Shown here: positions 7,961-17,354 of the stretch, one piece after another
Numbering within the stretch: position 1 is the stretch's first letter
Layout of the letters: every line of letters starts with the position of its first letter
DNA from: Sphingomonas aerophila
Lineage (GTDB): Bacteria; Pseudomonadota; Alphaproteobacteria; Sphingomonadales; Sphingomonadaceae
Length of the DNA: 64,000 nucleotides
Reading direction: 5' to 3'
Assembly (NCBI RefSeq): GCF_014199305.1
Contig: NZ_JACIJK010000006.1
Location: 1 to 64,000 of the forward strand
Translations under genes and position numbers: made by a program
Notes under the pieces: model-generated
Told to the model about the DNA's origin: nothing
Seen by the model: only the letters and a program-made list of their open reading frames with translations
Database searches by the model: none

Positions 7961-9183
7961 AGCGCGTCGAAGTCGATCGTCTGGTGTCGGTCGAGCAACT
8001 GCGGCGCTTCGGGCATCGGGTATTTCAGACCGGTTGCGCAATTGAACAGCACGACGCGTTCATCCTCGTCCACCTCGCCGGTCCGGACGGCCTCCCTGTA
8101 TGCGGCCAGGGTAGCGCCGCCCTCTGGGCACAGCAGCAACCCGTCCTTCCTGGCGCAATCATCCACCGCCTTCAGGATGGCCGGATCGCCGACGCCCACC
8201 GCCTTGCCACCGCTTTCCCGCACGGCACGCAGGATCAGGAAGTCACCCACGGCCCTTGGGACGCGAATGCCCGCGGCGATCGTGTGCGCATCCTCCCAGC
8301 GCTCGGCATGTTCTTCGCCCGCTTCGAACGCGCGCACGATCGGCGCACATCCCGACGCCTGCACCGCATACATGCGCGGCCGTTCGGGCCCGATCCAGCC
8401 AAGCTTCTCCAACTCATCGAATGCCTTCCACATGCCGATCAGGCCGGTGCCGCCGCCCGTGGGATAAAAGATTGCGTCCGGCAGCGTCCAGCCAAGCTGC
8501 GCCGCCAACTCCAGTCCCATCGTCTTCTTGCCCTCGATCCGATACGGCTCCTTGAGGGTCGAGAAGTCGAACCAGCGCCCCTGCTTCGCGCCCTCACCCA
8601 CGATCGCGCCGCAATCGTCGATCAGGCCGTTGACCCGCCAGACGCGCGCGCCCTGCATCGCGATCTCGCGCACGTTCACTTCGGGCGTGTCCTCCGGGCA
8701 GAACACGATCGTCTCGATCCCGACCCGGCTGGCATAGGCGGCCAGCGCCGCGCCCGCATTACCATTGGTCGGCATGGCGATCCGCTTGACACCCAGTTCC
8801 TTGGCCATGGCCACCGCCATCACCAGCCCGCGCGCCTTGAAGCTGCCGGTCGGCAGGCGGCCTTCATCTTTCACGAGCACGTTGGGCGCGCCCGCCGCTT
8901 TCGGGATCGGGATCAGGGGCGTTTCAATCTCGCCCAGCGAGACGATATTCTCCGTGCCACGGACCGGCAGCAACTCGCGCCAGCGCCACATGTCGGTCGG
9001 GCGCGCTTCCAGCATGCGCCGTGACAGGTTGGCCTTCACCGCGTCCAGGTCATAGCGCACCAGCAAGGGCCGCCCGGCGCGCGACAAGCCTTGAAGCGTA
9101 TCCGCCTCGTAGCGCTCGCCAGAAATCGAACATTCCAGGTGCGTGACAAACGTCGGTCGGTCGGTGACGAGGTTCTGGTTCAT
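7957..9183 (-). CDS. thrC: Threonine synthase
   Basis: 408 residues, fold type II PLP enzyme converting O-phosphohomoserine to threonine. The PLP lysine is in PTGSFKARG (Lys116). The substrate/cofactor loop [19 protein letters not shown] and the phosphate-binding glycine stretch [15 protein letters not shown] are intact. The N-terminal part contains a short cysteine-containing segment ([10 protein letters not shown]) common to this branch of archaeal/bacterial-type enzymes. It shares the ATGA overlap with trhO and has about 47 bases to a small membrane ORF upstream. Confidence 0.9.
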   Translation of the reverse strand: MNQNLVTDRPTFVTHLECSISGERYEADTLQGLSRAGRPLLVRYDLDAVKANLSRRMLEARPTDMWRWRELLPVRGTENIVSLGEIETPLIPIPKAAGAPNVLVKDEGRLPTGSFKARGLVMAVAMAKELGVKRIAMPTNGNAGAALAAYASRVGIETIVFCPEDTPEVNVREIAMQGARVWRVNGLIDDCGAIVGEGAKQGRWFDFSTLKEPYRIEGKKTMGLELAAQLGWTLPDAIFYPTGGGTGLIGMWKAFDELEKLGWIGPERPRMYAVQASGCAPIVRAFEAGEEHAERWEDAHTIAAGIRVPRAVGDFLILRAVRESGGKAVGVGDPAILKAVDDCARKDGLLLCPEGGATLAAYREAVRTGEVDEDERVVLFNCATGLKYPMPEAPQLLDRHQTIDFDAL

Positions 9184-9230
9184 GCCTGCCGGTTAAGTCG
9201 CTGCACGTTGCTCCACAACAGGAGCTAACC

Positions 9231-9374
9231 TTAGCGCGAGAGAATAAATCCGATTGCGACGCTGATCGTCAGGGCAAGGGCAGAGAGCCAGATGGCCGTC
9301 AGCTTACGACCTTCTTGCCCTGACGGCAGTGAGACGGCGAAGTACTCCAGCAACGCGCCGAGTACCTCGCCCAT
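9231..9374 (-). CDS. Small single-span membrane protein next to grpE
   Basis: The minus strand from ATG 9374 to TAA 9231 encodes 47 residues. There is a short polar N-terminal half (EVLGALLEYF, then SLPSGQEGRK) and one hydrophobic segment, LTAIWLSALALTISVAIGF, ending in LSR. Positive residues precede the span. It lies 10 bases downstream of grpE in the same direction, so it may belong to the hrcA-grpE transcript. No strong Shine-Dalgarno is visible. I do not recognise the family; coding is inferred from the clean TM pattern and position. Confidence 0.45.
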   Translation of the reverse strand: MGEVLGALLEYFAVSLPSGQEGRKLTAIWLSALALTISVAIGFILSR

Positions 9375-9384
9375 CACCAGCGCC

Positions 9385-9945
9385 CTAGTCCGGCTTCTTC
9401 GCCACTCCCACCAACGCCGGGCGCAGCAGGCGGTCCTTGATCATGTAGCCGGCCTGCATCTCCGTCACCACTGTGCCCGGCTCAACATCAGCGCTCGGCA
9501 CTTCCATCATCGCCTGGTGCTTGTTGGGGTCCAGTGTCGCGCCCATCGCCTGGATGCGGGTGATGCCGTTGCGGGTGAACACATTGTCGAGCTCACGGCC
9601 GGTCGCCTCCAGGCCCGTCACCAGGCCCTTCATCTTTTCGTCTTCGCGCAGATCCGCCGGGATCGCAGCCAGCCCGCGCGACAGGTTGTCGGCGACCGAC
9701 AAAACGTCGCGGGCAAAGTTCGTCGCCGCATAGGCGCGCGCGTCGGCCGCCTCGCGCTCGGCACGACGGCGCAGATTTTCCGTCTCGGCACGTGCATAAA
9801 GAACGCCCTGCTTGGCTTCGGCAAGCTGGGCCTCCAGCTCGGCGATGCGAGCCTGGGCGGCGTCGTGCTCGGCCAGCTCGGGCGATGCGTCCGCCGTCTC
9901 GGCGCGCAGGTCCTCGGTCTCGGTCGTCGCAGTGGTATCGGTCAT
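9385..9945 (-). CDS. grpE: Nucleotide exchange factor GrpE
   Basis: 186 residues. After an acidic, Thr/Ala/Glu-rich N-terminus comes a long coiled coil (ARIAELEAQLAEAKQGVLYARAE) and the family block AETENLRRRAEREAADA. The C-terminal beta domain ends in EVPSADVEPGTV, GYMIKDRLLRPALVGV. GrpE drives ADP release from DnaK in the cytoplasmic heat-shock chaperone cycle. The ATG overlaps the hrcA stop as ATGA, giving hrcA-grpE coupling. dnaK and dnaJ are not in the window. Confidence 0.95.
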   Translation of the reverse strand: MTDTTATTETEDLRAETADASPELAEHDAAQARIAELEAQLAEAKQGVLYARAETENLRRRAEREAADARAYAATNFARDVLSVADNLSRGLAAIPADLREDEKMKGLVTGLEATGRELDNVFTRNGITRIQAMGATLDPNKHQAMMEVPSADVEPGTVVTEMQAGYMIKDRLLRPALVGVAKKPD

Positions 9946-11000
9946 GTTTGTCCCTGTAGCCCCATCAATCGGGCAAGCGTTGCCGCGGTAAAATCCACCA
10001 TGGGCACGACCCGGGCATAGTTCAACCGAGTCGGTCCGATCACGCCGACCACGCCCAGCACGCGCCCATCCTGCCCACGAAACGGTCGTGCGATCACGGA
10101 AGATCCCGACAAAGCGAACAGCTTGTTCTCCGCACCGATGAAAATGCGCGTTGCATCACCCGCTCTGGCTGAATCGAGCAGGCTTGCGATCTCCTGCTTG
10201 CCATCCAGATCGTCCAGCAGTGCTTGCACTCGTTCCAGGTCGGCCAGCGCCGCGGCATCGACCAGCCGCCCCTGCCCGCGCACGATCAGCACCGGGCGCC
10301 GCTCGCCATCCTCGCTCCACACGGCCAGGCCCCGCTCGACCAGTGCCCGCGCCGCGCCATCCATCGCGGCGCGCCCATCGGCCAGTTCGCGCTCCAGTCG
10401 TTGCTTCGCTTCGGACAGGGTCAGTCCGGCAAGCGTCGCCGACAGGTAATTGCCCGCTTCCACCAAAGCGGACGGTCCCATGCCTTCGGGCAGCGCCACG
10501 ACCCGATTCTCTACCGCGCCATCCTCGCTGACGAGCACCGCCAGCGCCTGGGCAGGGGACAGCGAGACGAACCCGATCGAGCGCAATCGCATCTCACGCT
10601 TGGGCACCAGCACCAGCCCGGCGCAAGCGGACAAGCCCGACAGCGCCGCCGCCGTGGTCGCCAATGCTTCCTCGACCGGGCCACCGCTGCTGGCCCGCGC
10701 CTCAATTGCAGCACGCTCCTCCGCCGATGGCTCGGCCACCTGCATCATCCCATCGACGAACAACCGCAGCCCTCGCTCGGTCGGCATTCGGCCGGCGCTG
10801 GTGTGCGGTGCCGCGAGGAGGCCGCGCTCCTCCAATTCCTGCATGACGCCCCGAATGGAAGCGGGCGACAGGCTCAGGCCCGCCTGTTGCGCGATCGTGC
10901 GTGATCCCACCGGCGCGCCGCTGATCAGATAAGCGTCAACCACCGCGCGAAAGATGTCGCGCGCCCGGTCGTTCAGATCAGCGATCGGCAAGTGAGCCAT
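9942..11000 (-). CDS. hrcA: Heat-inducible transcription repressor HrcA
   Basis: 352 residues from ATG 11000 (MAHLPIADL); a TTG three codons upstream is open but less likely. The N-terminal winged helix has DIFRAVVDAYLISGAPVGSR and SPASIRGVMQELEERGLL, followed by PHTSAGRMPTERGLRLFVD, all hallmark HrcA blocks. The GAF-like and dimerisation regions follow, and the protein ends with LNYARVVPMVDFTAATL. HrcA represses chaperone genes by binding CIRCE operators; none is evident immediately upstream, where only 21 bases separate it from the preceding stop. It is coupled to grpE. Confidence 0.95.
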   Translation of the reverse strand: MAHLPIADLNDRARDIFRAVVDAYLISGAPVGSRTIAQQAGLSLSPASIRGVMQELEERGLLAAPHTSAGRMPTERGLRLFVDGMMQVAEPSAEERAAIEARASSGGPVEEALATTAAALSGLSACAGLVLVPKREMRLRSIGFVSLSPAQALAVLVSEDGAVENRVVALPEGMGPSALVEAGNYLSATLAGLTLSEAKQRLERELADGRAAMDGAARALVERGLAVWSEDGERRPVLIVRGQGRLVDAAALADLERVQALLDDLDGKQEIASLLDSARAGDATRIFIGAENKLFALSGSSVIARPFRGQDGRVLGVVGVIGPTRLNYARVVPMVDFTAATLARLMGLQGQT

Positions 11001-11021
11001 GCTGGGCAATCTAGGACGCGC

Positions 11022-11513
11022 CTAGCGCCCCGAAAAGCCGGATCGGTCACCAATGAGAGCCGCAATCGGCAGCGTCGCGGGTGCAGCGGCCAAGGCTTCG
11101 GCAATCGCCTGGTTCTCCCTTGCGCAGCCTCGATAAAAGCGCAGCGACCGTGCACCCTGCGTTCCTTGCCAGCGAACATTGACGCTCGGCATGTCCGTTG
11201 GCGCATTGGCGCAGCCTGGCGAACCGGGCTCGATCACCCGGTCCCTCGTGGGCCGCGCGGAGGCCAATGCGGCGGCAAAGGCGCGAACCTGTTCGGGCGT
11301 CGCCTGAAAGCGCTGTTTGCCCCGCGTCGTCGTGAACATCTGCCCGTCAAAGATGCCCTGGCCATCCGGGCCGACCGTCACAGTGTAAACGGGGCAGCTC
11401 CCAAAGCAGCGCTCCGTCGAATAGCTGATGGTTTCAGCGCCGACCTGGTCGCGTCCGTGCGCGCATCCCGCCAGGGCCAGCGCCGCCGCTCCAATCACCA
11501 ACCACCGCATCAT
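11022..11513 (-). CDS. DUF6438-type lipoprotein
   Basis: 163 residues from ATG 11513, chosen because AGGGAG lies five bases upstream; a GTG frame extends seven codons further. A lipoprotein signal is visible (WLVIGAAALALAGC, lipobox LAGC), so it is probably anchored to a membrane facing the periplasm. The mature part opens ISYSTERCFGSCPVYTVTV, the cysteine-paired hallmark of DUF6438, and two further cysteines lie toward the C-terminus. Function unknown. It lies 21 bases upstream of hrcA in the same direction and is divergent from rph. Confidence 0.75.
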   Translation of the reverse strand: MMRWLVIGAAALALAGCAHGRDQVGAETISYSTERCFGSCPVYTVTVGPDGQGIFDGQMFTTTRGKQRFQATPEQVRAFAAALASARPTRDRVIEPGSPGCANAPTDMPSVNVRWQGTQGARSLRFYRGCARENQAIAEALAAAPATLPIAALIGDRSGFSGR

Positions 11514-11589
11514 CGCACTCCCTTCGCTCACCACTGGCGCGCCAGTTCACGCCCGTCTAGTGGCGCAAAGCTGAACAGGAGATACGTTT

Positions 11590-12315
11590 ATGCGCCCCAG
11601 CGGCCGCGCCCCCGACCAGATGCGTGCGATCACCATCGAACCGAACTTCACCCGCCATGCAGAAGGGTCGGTGTTGATCGGCTTCGGCGAAACCAAGGTG
11701 CTGGTGACTGCCAGCATCGAAGAGCGCGTGCCCCCCTTCCTTCGCGGCAAGGGTGAGGGCTGGGTTACGGCCGAATATGGCATGCTGCCCCGCGCCACCC
11801 ACACCCGCAGCAGCCGTGAGGCCGCGAAGGGCAAGCAGTCCGGCCGCACACAGGAAATCCAGCGCCTGATCGGCCGCTCGCTTCGCGCGGTCACCGACCT
11901 CAAGGCGCTGGGCGAACGCCAGATCACTCTCGATTGCGACGTCATCCAGGCGGACGGCGGCACCCGCACCGCTTCGATCTCAGGCGCGTGGGTTGCCCTG
12001 CGCCTCGCGATCAACGCCTTGCTGCGGGACGGCAAGCTCACGACCGACCCGCTGACGCAAAAGGTCGCGGCCGTGTCTTGCGGCATCTACGAGGGCACGC
12101 CGGTGCTCGACCTAGACTATCCCGAGGACTCCTCCGCCCACGCGGATGGCAACTTCGTGATGTTGCAGAACGGCACCTTTGCCGAAGTGCAGGCGACTGC
12201 CGAAGGCGCGACCTATGACGAGGAAGGGTTGCTCCGCCTCCTGCGCCTGGCGCGCATGGGTTGCGCCGAAATCTTCGCGGCACAGGATCGCGCCGTCGCC
12301 GGGGCGGCCCAATGA
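11590..12315 (+). CDS. rph: Ribonuclease PH
   Basis: 241 residues, close to the usual family length. It starts [20 protein letters not shown]. It has the RNase PH core [54 protein letters not shown] and the acidic [15 protein letters not shown] block. The enzyme trims tRNA 3' ends phosphorolytically as a hexameric ring. Its stop overlaps the rdgB start as ATGA, a pairing common in bacteria. Confidence 0.97.
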   Translation: MRPSGRAPDQMRAITIEPNFTRHAEGSVLIGFGETKVLVTASIEERVPPFLRGKGEGWVTAEYGMLPRATHTRSSREAAKGKQSGRTQEIQRLIGRSLRAVTDLKALGERQITLDCDVIQADGGTRTASISGAWVALRLAINALLRDGKLTTDPLTQKVAAVSCGIYEGTPVLDLDYPEDSSAHADGNFVMLQNGTFAEVQATAEGATYDEEGLLRLLRLARMGCAEIFAAQDRAVAGAAQ

Positions 12316-12947
12316 GCCTGGAGTTCCCCGGCCCGCAAGCGGTGCGCAAGCTCGGCCCCGGCAAGCTGGTGATTGCCAGCCACAATCCGGGCAAGGTGAA
12401 GGAGATTGCCGCCCTGCTTGAGCCGTACGGCATCGAAACCGTGTCGGCCGCCGCGCTCGACCTGCCCGAGCCGGAAGAAACCGGCACCACCTTCGTGATG
12501 AACGCCGAGCTAAAGGCTCGTAGCGCCGCCGACCTGTCCGGCCTGCCTGCCCTCGCCGACGACTCGGGGCTGTGCGTCGAAGCGCTGAACGGTGACCCGG
12601 GCGTTTACACCGCCAACTGGGCTGAAACGCCGTCGGGCCGCGACTGGGATCTTGCGATGCGCAAGGTCGAGGATGCGCTGAACGCCAAGGGCCCAGACGT
12701 CAGCCGTGACGCGCACTTCGTCTGCGTCCTCGCGCTCGCCTGGCCGGACGGCCATGTCGAGTGGTTCGAAGGCCGCGCCGAGGGCACGCTGACCTGGCCG
12801 CCGCGCGGCACGGTGGGTTTTGGCTATGATCCCGTCTTCGTGCCGACTGGCCACGACCGGAGCTATGCCGAACTCGACCCTGCCGAAAAGCATGCGATCA
12901 GTCACCGCGCCGATGCCTTCCGGCAAATGGTGGCAGCCGTATTCTGA
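12312..12947 (+). CDS. rdgB: dITP/XTP pyrophosphatase (RdgB/HAM1)
   Basis: 211 residues from ATG 12312, which overlaps the rph stop by four bases. The family motif near the N-terminus reads [15 protein letters not shown]. The catalytic acidic region is [24 protein letters not shown], and [13 protein letters not shown] plus [18 protein letters not shown] form the C-terminal substrate-binding region. It hydrolyses dITP, dXTP and related non-canonical nucleotides to monophosphates, keeping them out of DNA. Coupled to rph. Confidence 0.97.
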   Translation: MSLEFPGPQAVRKLGPGKLVIASHNPGKVKEIAALLEPYGIETVSAAALDLPEPEETGTTFVMNAELKARSAADLSGLPALADDSGLCVEALNGDPGVYTANWAETPSGRDWDLAMRKVEDALNAKGPDVSRDAHFVCVLALAWPDGHVEWFEGRAEGTLTWPPRGTVGFGYDPVFVPTGHDRSYAELDPAEKHAISHRADAFRQMVAAVF

Positions 12948-12973
12948 CCGGGCACGCGATCGATCCCGACCTC

Positions 12974-13588
12974 GTGCGCGGCTGGCTCGCCGCGCGCTCG
13001 GTGTCGCGCGGCCTGCCCGCCCCCGTGCCGGACAGCGGCGGCTGGCGAGTCGACACGGGCTCTGAAGAAGAGCGCCGGCGCTATGTGTTCGCCACGACCG
13101 GTCCGGGCATCTCTGCGCTCGCCGGCAGGATCACCGAAACCAAGGTCCCAGTAAAACTCTGCGCCTCGGCAGCGGTGTTCGGGCCGCGGCTTCCGTCGAA
13201 TTGGGAGATCCTCAGCGAACACTGCATGATGATCGCGGGACCCGTTGAAAGGCCCGCGCCCGCGCTGCCGCACAGCTACAGCCTCAACCTACGGGCAAGC
13301 GGCCCTGTCACCCACGCCACCATCAGTGCGCCGGACGGCACCTTGGCGGCGACTGGCTATGCAGCAGAAGTGGACGGGATCTTCGTCTACGACCGTATCG
13401 CCGTGTCAGAGGCGCACCGCCGCCGCGGGCTGGGCCGCGCACTCATGGCCGCCCTGGCCGAAGCGCGCGCCGATCCCTCTTCGCGTGAAGTTCTGGTCGC
13501 AACTGATGCCGGTGCGGCGCTCTACGCCTCCATCGGTTGGCAGGTCTATGCGCCCTACACCACGGCCGCGCTTCAGAAGGCGCGCTGA
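12974..13588 (+). CDS. GNAT-family N-acetyltransferase
   Basis: 204 residues from GTG 12974. An in-frame CTG at 12944 would overlap the rdgB stop and add a plausible ten residues, since RGWLAARSVSRGLPAPVPD at the N-terminus looks internal. The acetyl-CoA fold is clear at residues 135-170: FVYDRIAVSEAHRRRGLGRALMAALAE is the R/Q-x-x-G-x-G/A motif. The substrate is unknown. It follows rdgB by 26 bases. Its last 16 bases overlap the 3' end of the convergent CAP gene. Confidence 0.8.
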   Translation: MRGWLAARSVSRGLPAPVPDSGGWRVDTGSEEERRRYVFATTGPGISALAGRITETKVPVKLCASAAVFGPRLPSNWEILSEHCMMIAGPVERPAPALPHSYSLNLRASGPVTHATISAPDGTLAATGYAAEVDGIFVYDRIAVSEAHRRRGLGRALMAALAEARADPSSREVLVATDAGAALYASIGWQVYAPYTTAALQKAR

Positions 13589-14160
13589 CCCACCACGTTG
13601 CCCGCGGGCGAGTAGCGGCACACCAGGTAATCGTCGCTGCGATTGCTCGCGATGGCACATCCGACCTGCCTGCTGCCGCGCCAGACGATTTGCGAATAGT
13701 GCGCCACGTCCTCCCATCGGCCAGTTCGACTGAACGCGGGAGTAGCAAGGTTCACGAACTGATCCCGCTCGGCGACCCAATGCCCGATCATCTCGGAAAG
13801 GGCATAAGCATCGCGAGTGCCCGTCCATAGATTCTCACCCTCACGCGCTGGCCCTTGTGGTTGCTCGGCGTGCTGAAAGCGCCCGCTCGCCGCCAGCTGA
13901 TCCGCATAGGCCTGCGCATGGGCGGCCAGCGTGTCACTCCAGGTGAGCGGGGTCACGCCCACCGCGGCACGCGCCCGATTATGCCCGTCCAGCATTGCGC
14001 GCCTAAGCAACCCGGCGCCTCGCGGCGCAGCAGCCTCGGATCGACGCGCCTCCACGACTCGCTCGGGCCCATACGCATCATCGGCACCGGAGCAGCCCGT
14101 ACAGGCCGTCAGCAGCATCAGCGAAGCAAGACAGTGGCGTAGCGCACGCATGGTTGCCAT
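13573..14160 (-). CDS. CAP-domain (SCP/PR-1-like) exported protein
   Basis: 195 residues from ATG 14160 (ATG 14151 equally possible). A short N-terminal hydrophobic stretch, SLMLLTACTGCSG, contains a lipobox-like LTAC. The CAP domain starts LDGHNRARAAVGVTPLTWSDTL and holds GRFQHAEQ, GENLW, VWRGSRQVGCAIA and YLVCRYSPAGNVVGQ, that is, the conserved His, Glu and HYSQIVW-type blocks. Bacterial CAP proteins are exported; roles are mostly unknown. Only nine bases separate its start from the divergent hemW start. Confidence 0.85.
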   Translation of the reverse strand: MATMRALRHCLASLMLLTACTGCSGADDAYGPERVVEARRSEAAAPRGAGLLRRAMLDGHNRARAAVGVTPLTWSDTLAAHAQAYADQLAASGRFQHAEQPQGPAREGENLWTGTRDAYALSEMIGHWVAERDQFVNLATPAFSRTGRWEDVAHYSQIVWRGSRQVGCAIASNRSDDYLVCRYSPAGNVVGQRAF

Positions 14161-14169
14161 ATCGGCGCC

Positions 14170-15333
14170 GTGACCGATCCCGACAAGCAGCCGCCGCTCG
14201 CGCTTTACGTGCACTGGCCCTTTTGCGTTTCCAAATGTCCGTATTGCGACTTCAACAGCCATGTGCGCGCATCGGTCGACCAGGATGCCTGGCGCAGCGC
14301 GCTGCTGGCTGACCTCAACCATGAGGTCGCCGCCCTGCCTGACCGTCGCCTCGGCTCGATCTTCTTTGGCGGCGGCACACCATCACTGATGCCGCCAGCC
14401 ACGGTGGCAGCGATCATCGACGCCGCGGTTCGCGCCTGGGCACCCGCCGGCGACCTGGAGATTACCCTGGAGGCGAACCCATCCTCCGTGGAGGCGGCAC
14501 GCTTTGCCGACATCGCCGCAGCCGGCGTGAACCGCGTTTCGCTAGGGCTTCAGGCGCTCGACAACGAGGCGCTCCGCTTTCTCGGCCGCGCGCACGATGT
14601 GGCTGAAGGGCTAGCCGCGCTTGACACCGCGCAGCGGCACTTTGCCCGGGTCAGCACCGACCTCATCTATGCCCGGCCCGGGCAGACCCTGGCGGCTTGG
14701 GATGCGGAGCTGTCCCGCGCGCTCGGCTTCAGCACCGAGCACCTCTCCCTCTACCAATTGACGGTGGAGCCCGGCACACGCTTTGCTACGGAGGAAGCCG
14801 CCGGACGCCTGACGCTTCCCGACGGCGACTCAGCTGCCGATCTATTCGAACATACCCGCGCGCAGACCGCCGCCGCAGGCCTGCCCGCCTATGAAACGTC
14901 AAACCATGCGCGTCCGGGCGCTGCGAGTCGGCACAACCTGACCTATTGGCGCTATGGCGACTATGCGGGCGTCGGCCCGGGCGCGCATGGCCGGCGCGGC
15001 GGACTCGCCACCCAACGCCGCCGCAAGCCCGAGAACTGGCTCGCCGCCGTCGATCGCAATGGCCACGGCATGGAGGTGGAGGAGCCGCTGGACCCGCACA
15101 CTCGCGCTACGGAAGCGCTGGTCATGGGACTGCGACTTGCCGAGGGCATTTCCCTGCCCCGCATCGCCGCCCTGGCTGGCGGGCATGCCCCGATCGACGA
15201 ACGGCAGGTCGCCCGACTTGCGGAACAGGGGCTGGTCGCCCGTGAAGACGACCGTCTGCGCGTCACCGAAGCCGGCGCACTGCTCCTCGACGCCATTCTG
15301 CCCCTAGTTGTGGCCGATCCCGTCAGCGCGTGA
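14170..15333 (+). CDS. hemW: Radical SAM heme chaperone HemW (coproporphyrinogen oxidase-like)
   Basis: 387 residues from GTG 14170. It starts PPLALYVHWPFCVSKCPYCDFNSH, with the radical SAM CxxxCxxC cluster motif. FFGGGTPSLMP, EANPSS and NRVSLGLQALDNEALRFLGRAH are the standard SAM-binding blocks. The C-terminal HemN_C domain has TYWRYGDYAGVGPGAHGR. HemW-type proteins carry heme for insertion into partner proteins rather than oxidising coproporphyrinogen. It overlaps the PBP activator gene by 11 bases at its 3' end. Confidence 0.93.
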   Translation: MTDPDKQPPLALYVHWPFCVSKCPYCDFNSHVRASVDQDAWRSALLADLNHEVAALPDRRLGSIFFGGGTPSLMPPATVAAIIDAAVRAWAPAGDLEITLEANPSSVEAARFADIAAAGVNRVSLGLQALDNEALRFLGRAHDVAEGLAALDTAQRHFARVSTDLIYARPGQTLAAWDAELSRALGFSTEHLSLYQLTVEPGTRFATEEAAGRLTLPDGDSAADLFEHTRAQTAAAGLPAYETSNHARPGAASRHNLTYWRYGDYAGVGPGAHGRRGGLATQRRRKPENWLAAVDRNGHGMEVEEPLDPHTRATEALVMGLRLAEGISLPRIAALAGGHAPIDERQVARLAEQGLVAREDDRLRVTEAGALLLDAILPLVVADPVSA

Positions 15334-16513
15334 AGTCACTCGGTGCCGGCGACACCACCGTCGTCGTGCCGCCCCGAATCTCTTGCACCTCCAGCGCGCG
15401 TTCCGCGATGCCGTCCCGGCCAAAACGGAACGCGCCGTCGATCCCGGCAAAGCCGCCCGCATCGCGCAGCCGCGCCTCGGGGAACGGCCGGTTCATCGGC
15501 CAATCGCGAGAGATCCTGACCGCCAGCAACACCGCGTCATAGCCAAGGCTCGAGAGCCGGTACGGCGCGGAGCCGAAGCGGGCGCGGTATTTGGTCGCAA
15601 ACTGCCGGTACAGCGTGTCCGATACGCTCGCGAACCACGCGCCATTCAGCGCCGTACGCCCGCCGATCGACGCGTCTGAATTCCACAACTCCGTGCCCAG
15701 CAGGTGCACGCCCGGGCTCGCGCGCTTAACGCCAGGCGCGATCGCCGCCCCCGCGGCACCGCCGTCCGCGATCAGCACCGCCCCGAAAGGCGCTTTGGCA
15801 TTGAGGCGCGTGACGGCGGGTGACGCCTGGCCGCGCTCGTAGACCTGAAGCGATACGACCTGCCCGCCCGCGCCCTCGACCGATCGCAGGAACGCAGTTG
15901 ATGCGCGCTGGCCGTATAAGCCGTTCGGCACCAGCCCGGCAAAGCTCGATACGCCACGCGAACGGGCAAAGCTGACCACGCGATCGATCGATTGCGAGGG
16001 CGCATAGCCCATCAGGTACGCACCGTTCCCTGCAACGCCGGTGTCGTTGGAAAAGCTGATCAGCGGCACGTTTGCCGAGCGCGCGATCGGCGACACCGCT
16101 CGCACGTCATCGGCCAGCAACGGGCCCAGGATCAACTGCGCGCCGTCCGCGACCGCCCGCTGCGCTGCCGTGACGGCGCCGCCTGCGGTGTCATAGGTGG
16201 TGATGCGCAGCTGGTCGGTACCCGTGTCGAGGACCGCGAGCTGCGTCGCATTGTTGATCGATTGACCGACGCCAGCATTGGGTCCGGACAAGGGCACGAG
16301 CAGCGCGATACGATGGCGGGCGGTGTCGCGGGGAATGCCGGCGTCCACCCCCAGCTCGGGCCCGGTCTCGGGACGAGTCGCCCTGCGCGGCGGCGGTGCT
16401 TCCGCTGGCCCCCGGGGCACCAGCGTTGAACAGGCGGGCAGAAGCAACCCCGTCACCAGCACGGCCCATCGCCGCCATACGCCCCGTTGCGCAGTCCCGT
16501 TACGCTCTGCCAT
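15323..16513 (-). CDS. Penicillin-binding protein activator (LpoA/LppC-like lipoprotein)
   Basis: 396 residues from ATG 16513 (ATG 16525 also possible). The N-terminus is a lipoprotein signal, VLVTGLLLPACST. The mature protein is a type I periplasmic-binding fold: RIALLVPLSGPNAGVGQSI, LILGPLLADDVRAVSPIARS, PLISFSNDTGVAGNGAYLMG and RLSSLGYDAVLLA. Members of this group sit in the outer membrane and are thought to stimulate peptidoglycan synthases. Its start codon overlaps that of the divergent rsmI, so its promoter must lie in the rsmI coding region. The 3' end overlaps hemW. Confidence 0.85.
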   Translation of the reverse strand: MAERNGTAQRGVWRRWAVLVTGLLLPACSTLVPRGPAEAPPPRRATRPETGPELGVDAGIPRDTARHRIALLVPLSGPNAGVGQSINNATQLAVLDTGTDQLRITTYDTAGGAVTAAQRAVADGAQLILGPLLADDVRAVSPIARSANVPLISFSNDTGVAGNGAYLMGYAPSQSIDRVVSFARSRGVSSFAGLVPNGLYGQRASTAFLRSVEGAGGQVVSLQVYERGQASPAVTRLNAKAPFGAVLIADGGAAGAAIAPGVKRASPGVHLLGTELWNSDASIGGRTALNGAWFASVSDTLYRQFATKYRARFGSAPYRLSSLGYDAVLLAVRISRDWPMNRPFPEARLRDAGGFAGIDGAFRFGRDGIAERALEVQEIRGGTTTVVSPAPSDFTR

Positions 16514-17354
16514 GCACACCCCCATGGATCCCTTGTCCCCAGGCCTCTACATCGTTGCCACGCCTATCGGCAATCTCGGCGACCTTTCCCCGCGCGCGGC
16601 CGACATCCTGTCGCGCGCCGACGTGGTCGCGGTGGAGGACAGTCGGGTCACCGCTGGGCTGCTTCGCCACATCGGCGTGAAGCGCCACATGCAGCCCTAT
16701 CACGATCATAACGCCGAGGAGGTTCGTCCCGGCCTGGTCTCGCGTCTTTCGACTCAGGCGGTGGCGCTGGTATCGGACGCGGGCACGCCGCTCATCTCCG
16801 ATCCGGGGTACAAGCTGGTCCGCGACGCGCGCGCGGCGGGTCACGCTGTAGTGACTATCCCGGGTCCCTGTGCCGCGGTCGCGGCCTTGACGCTCGCAGG
16901 ATTACCTACCGACCGTTTTCTGTTCCTCGGCTTTCTTCCGCCCAAGGTGAAGGCGCGGGCAGACGCGATCGCGGAGATCGCGAACGTGCGCGCCACCTTG
17001 GTCCTTTACGAGTCGGGCCCGCGCCTGTCCGCCTGCCTGTCGGCGCTCGCGAAGGGCTTGGGCGATCGCGAAGCCGCTGTGACGCGCGAGATCACCAAAC
17101 GGTTTGAGGAGGCCGTCACCGGGACGCTCGCCAATCTTGCCGCCCGCTACGCCGATACGCCACCAAAGGGTGAGATCGCGATCGTTGTGGCTCCGCCGGG
17201 CGAGCCGGAGCCTGCCAGCGCGGAGGACGGCGACGCCGCCCTCGCCGAAGCACTCACCCGTCTTCCCGCCTCCAAGGCGGCCGGAGAAGTCGCCAAGCGC
17301 CTCGGCCTAGATCGGAAGGCGCTTTATGCGCGGGCGTTGGAGATGAAGCAGTAG
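16512..17354 (+). CDS. rsmI: 16S rRNA (cytidine1402-2'-O)-methyltransferase RsmI
   Basis: 280 residues from ATG 16512, or 276 from ATG 16524, which fits the family start (DPLSPGLYIVATPIGNLGDL). It has the SAM-binding TP-methylase blocks VALVSDAGTPLISDPGYKLV, VVTIPGPCAAVAALTLAGL, DRFLFLGFLPPK and EAAVTREITKRFEEAVTGTL. It methylates C1402 in the ribosomal P site together with RsmH. Both possible starts lie inside CATG palindromes shared with the divergent PBP activator. The PBP activator-rsmI-yraN-gshB neighbourhood is typical of alphaproteobacteria, here interrupted by a PEP-CTERM gene. Confidence 0.94.
   Translation: MHTPMDPLSPGLYIVATPIGNLGDLSPRAADILSRADVVAVEDSRVTAGLLRHIGVKRHMQPYHDHNAEEVRPGLVSRLSTQAVALVSDAGTPLISDPGYKLVRDARAAGHAVVTIPGPCAAVAALTLAGLPTDRFLFLGFLPPKVKARADAIAEIANVRATLVLYESGPRLSACLSALAKGLGDREAAVTREITKRFEEAVTGTLANLAARYADTPPKGEIAIVVAPPGEPEPASAEDGDAALAEALTRLPASKAAGEVAKRLGLDRKALYARALEMKQ

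Noticed and set aside
10980..11025. CIRCE operator upstream of hrcA
   Set aside because: I looked for the TTAGCACTC-N9-GAGTGCTAA pattern in the short spacer and found none.
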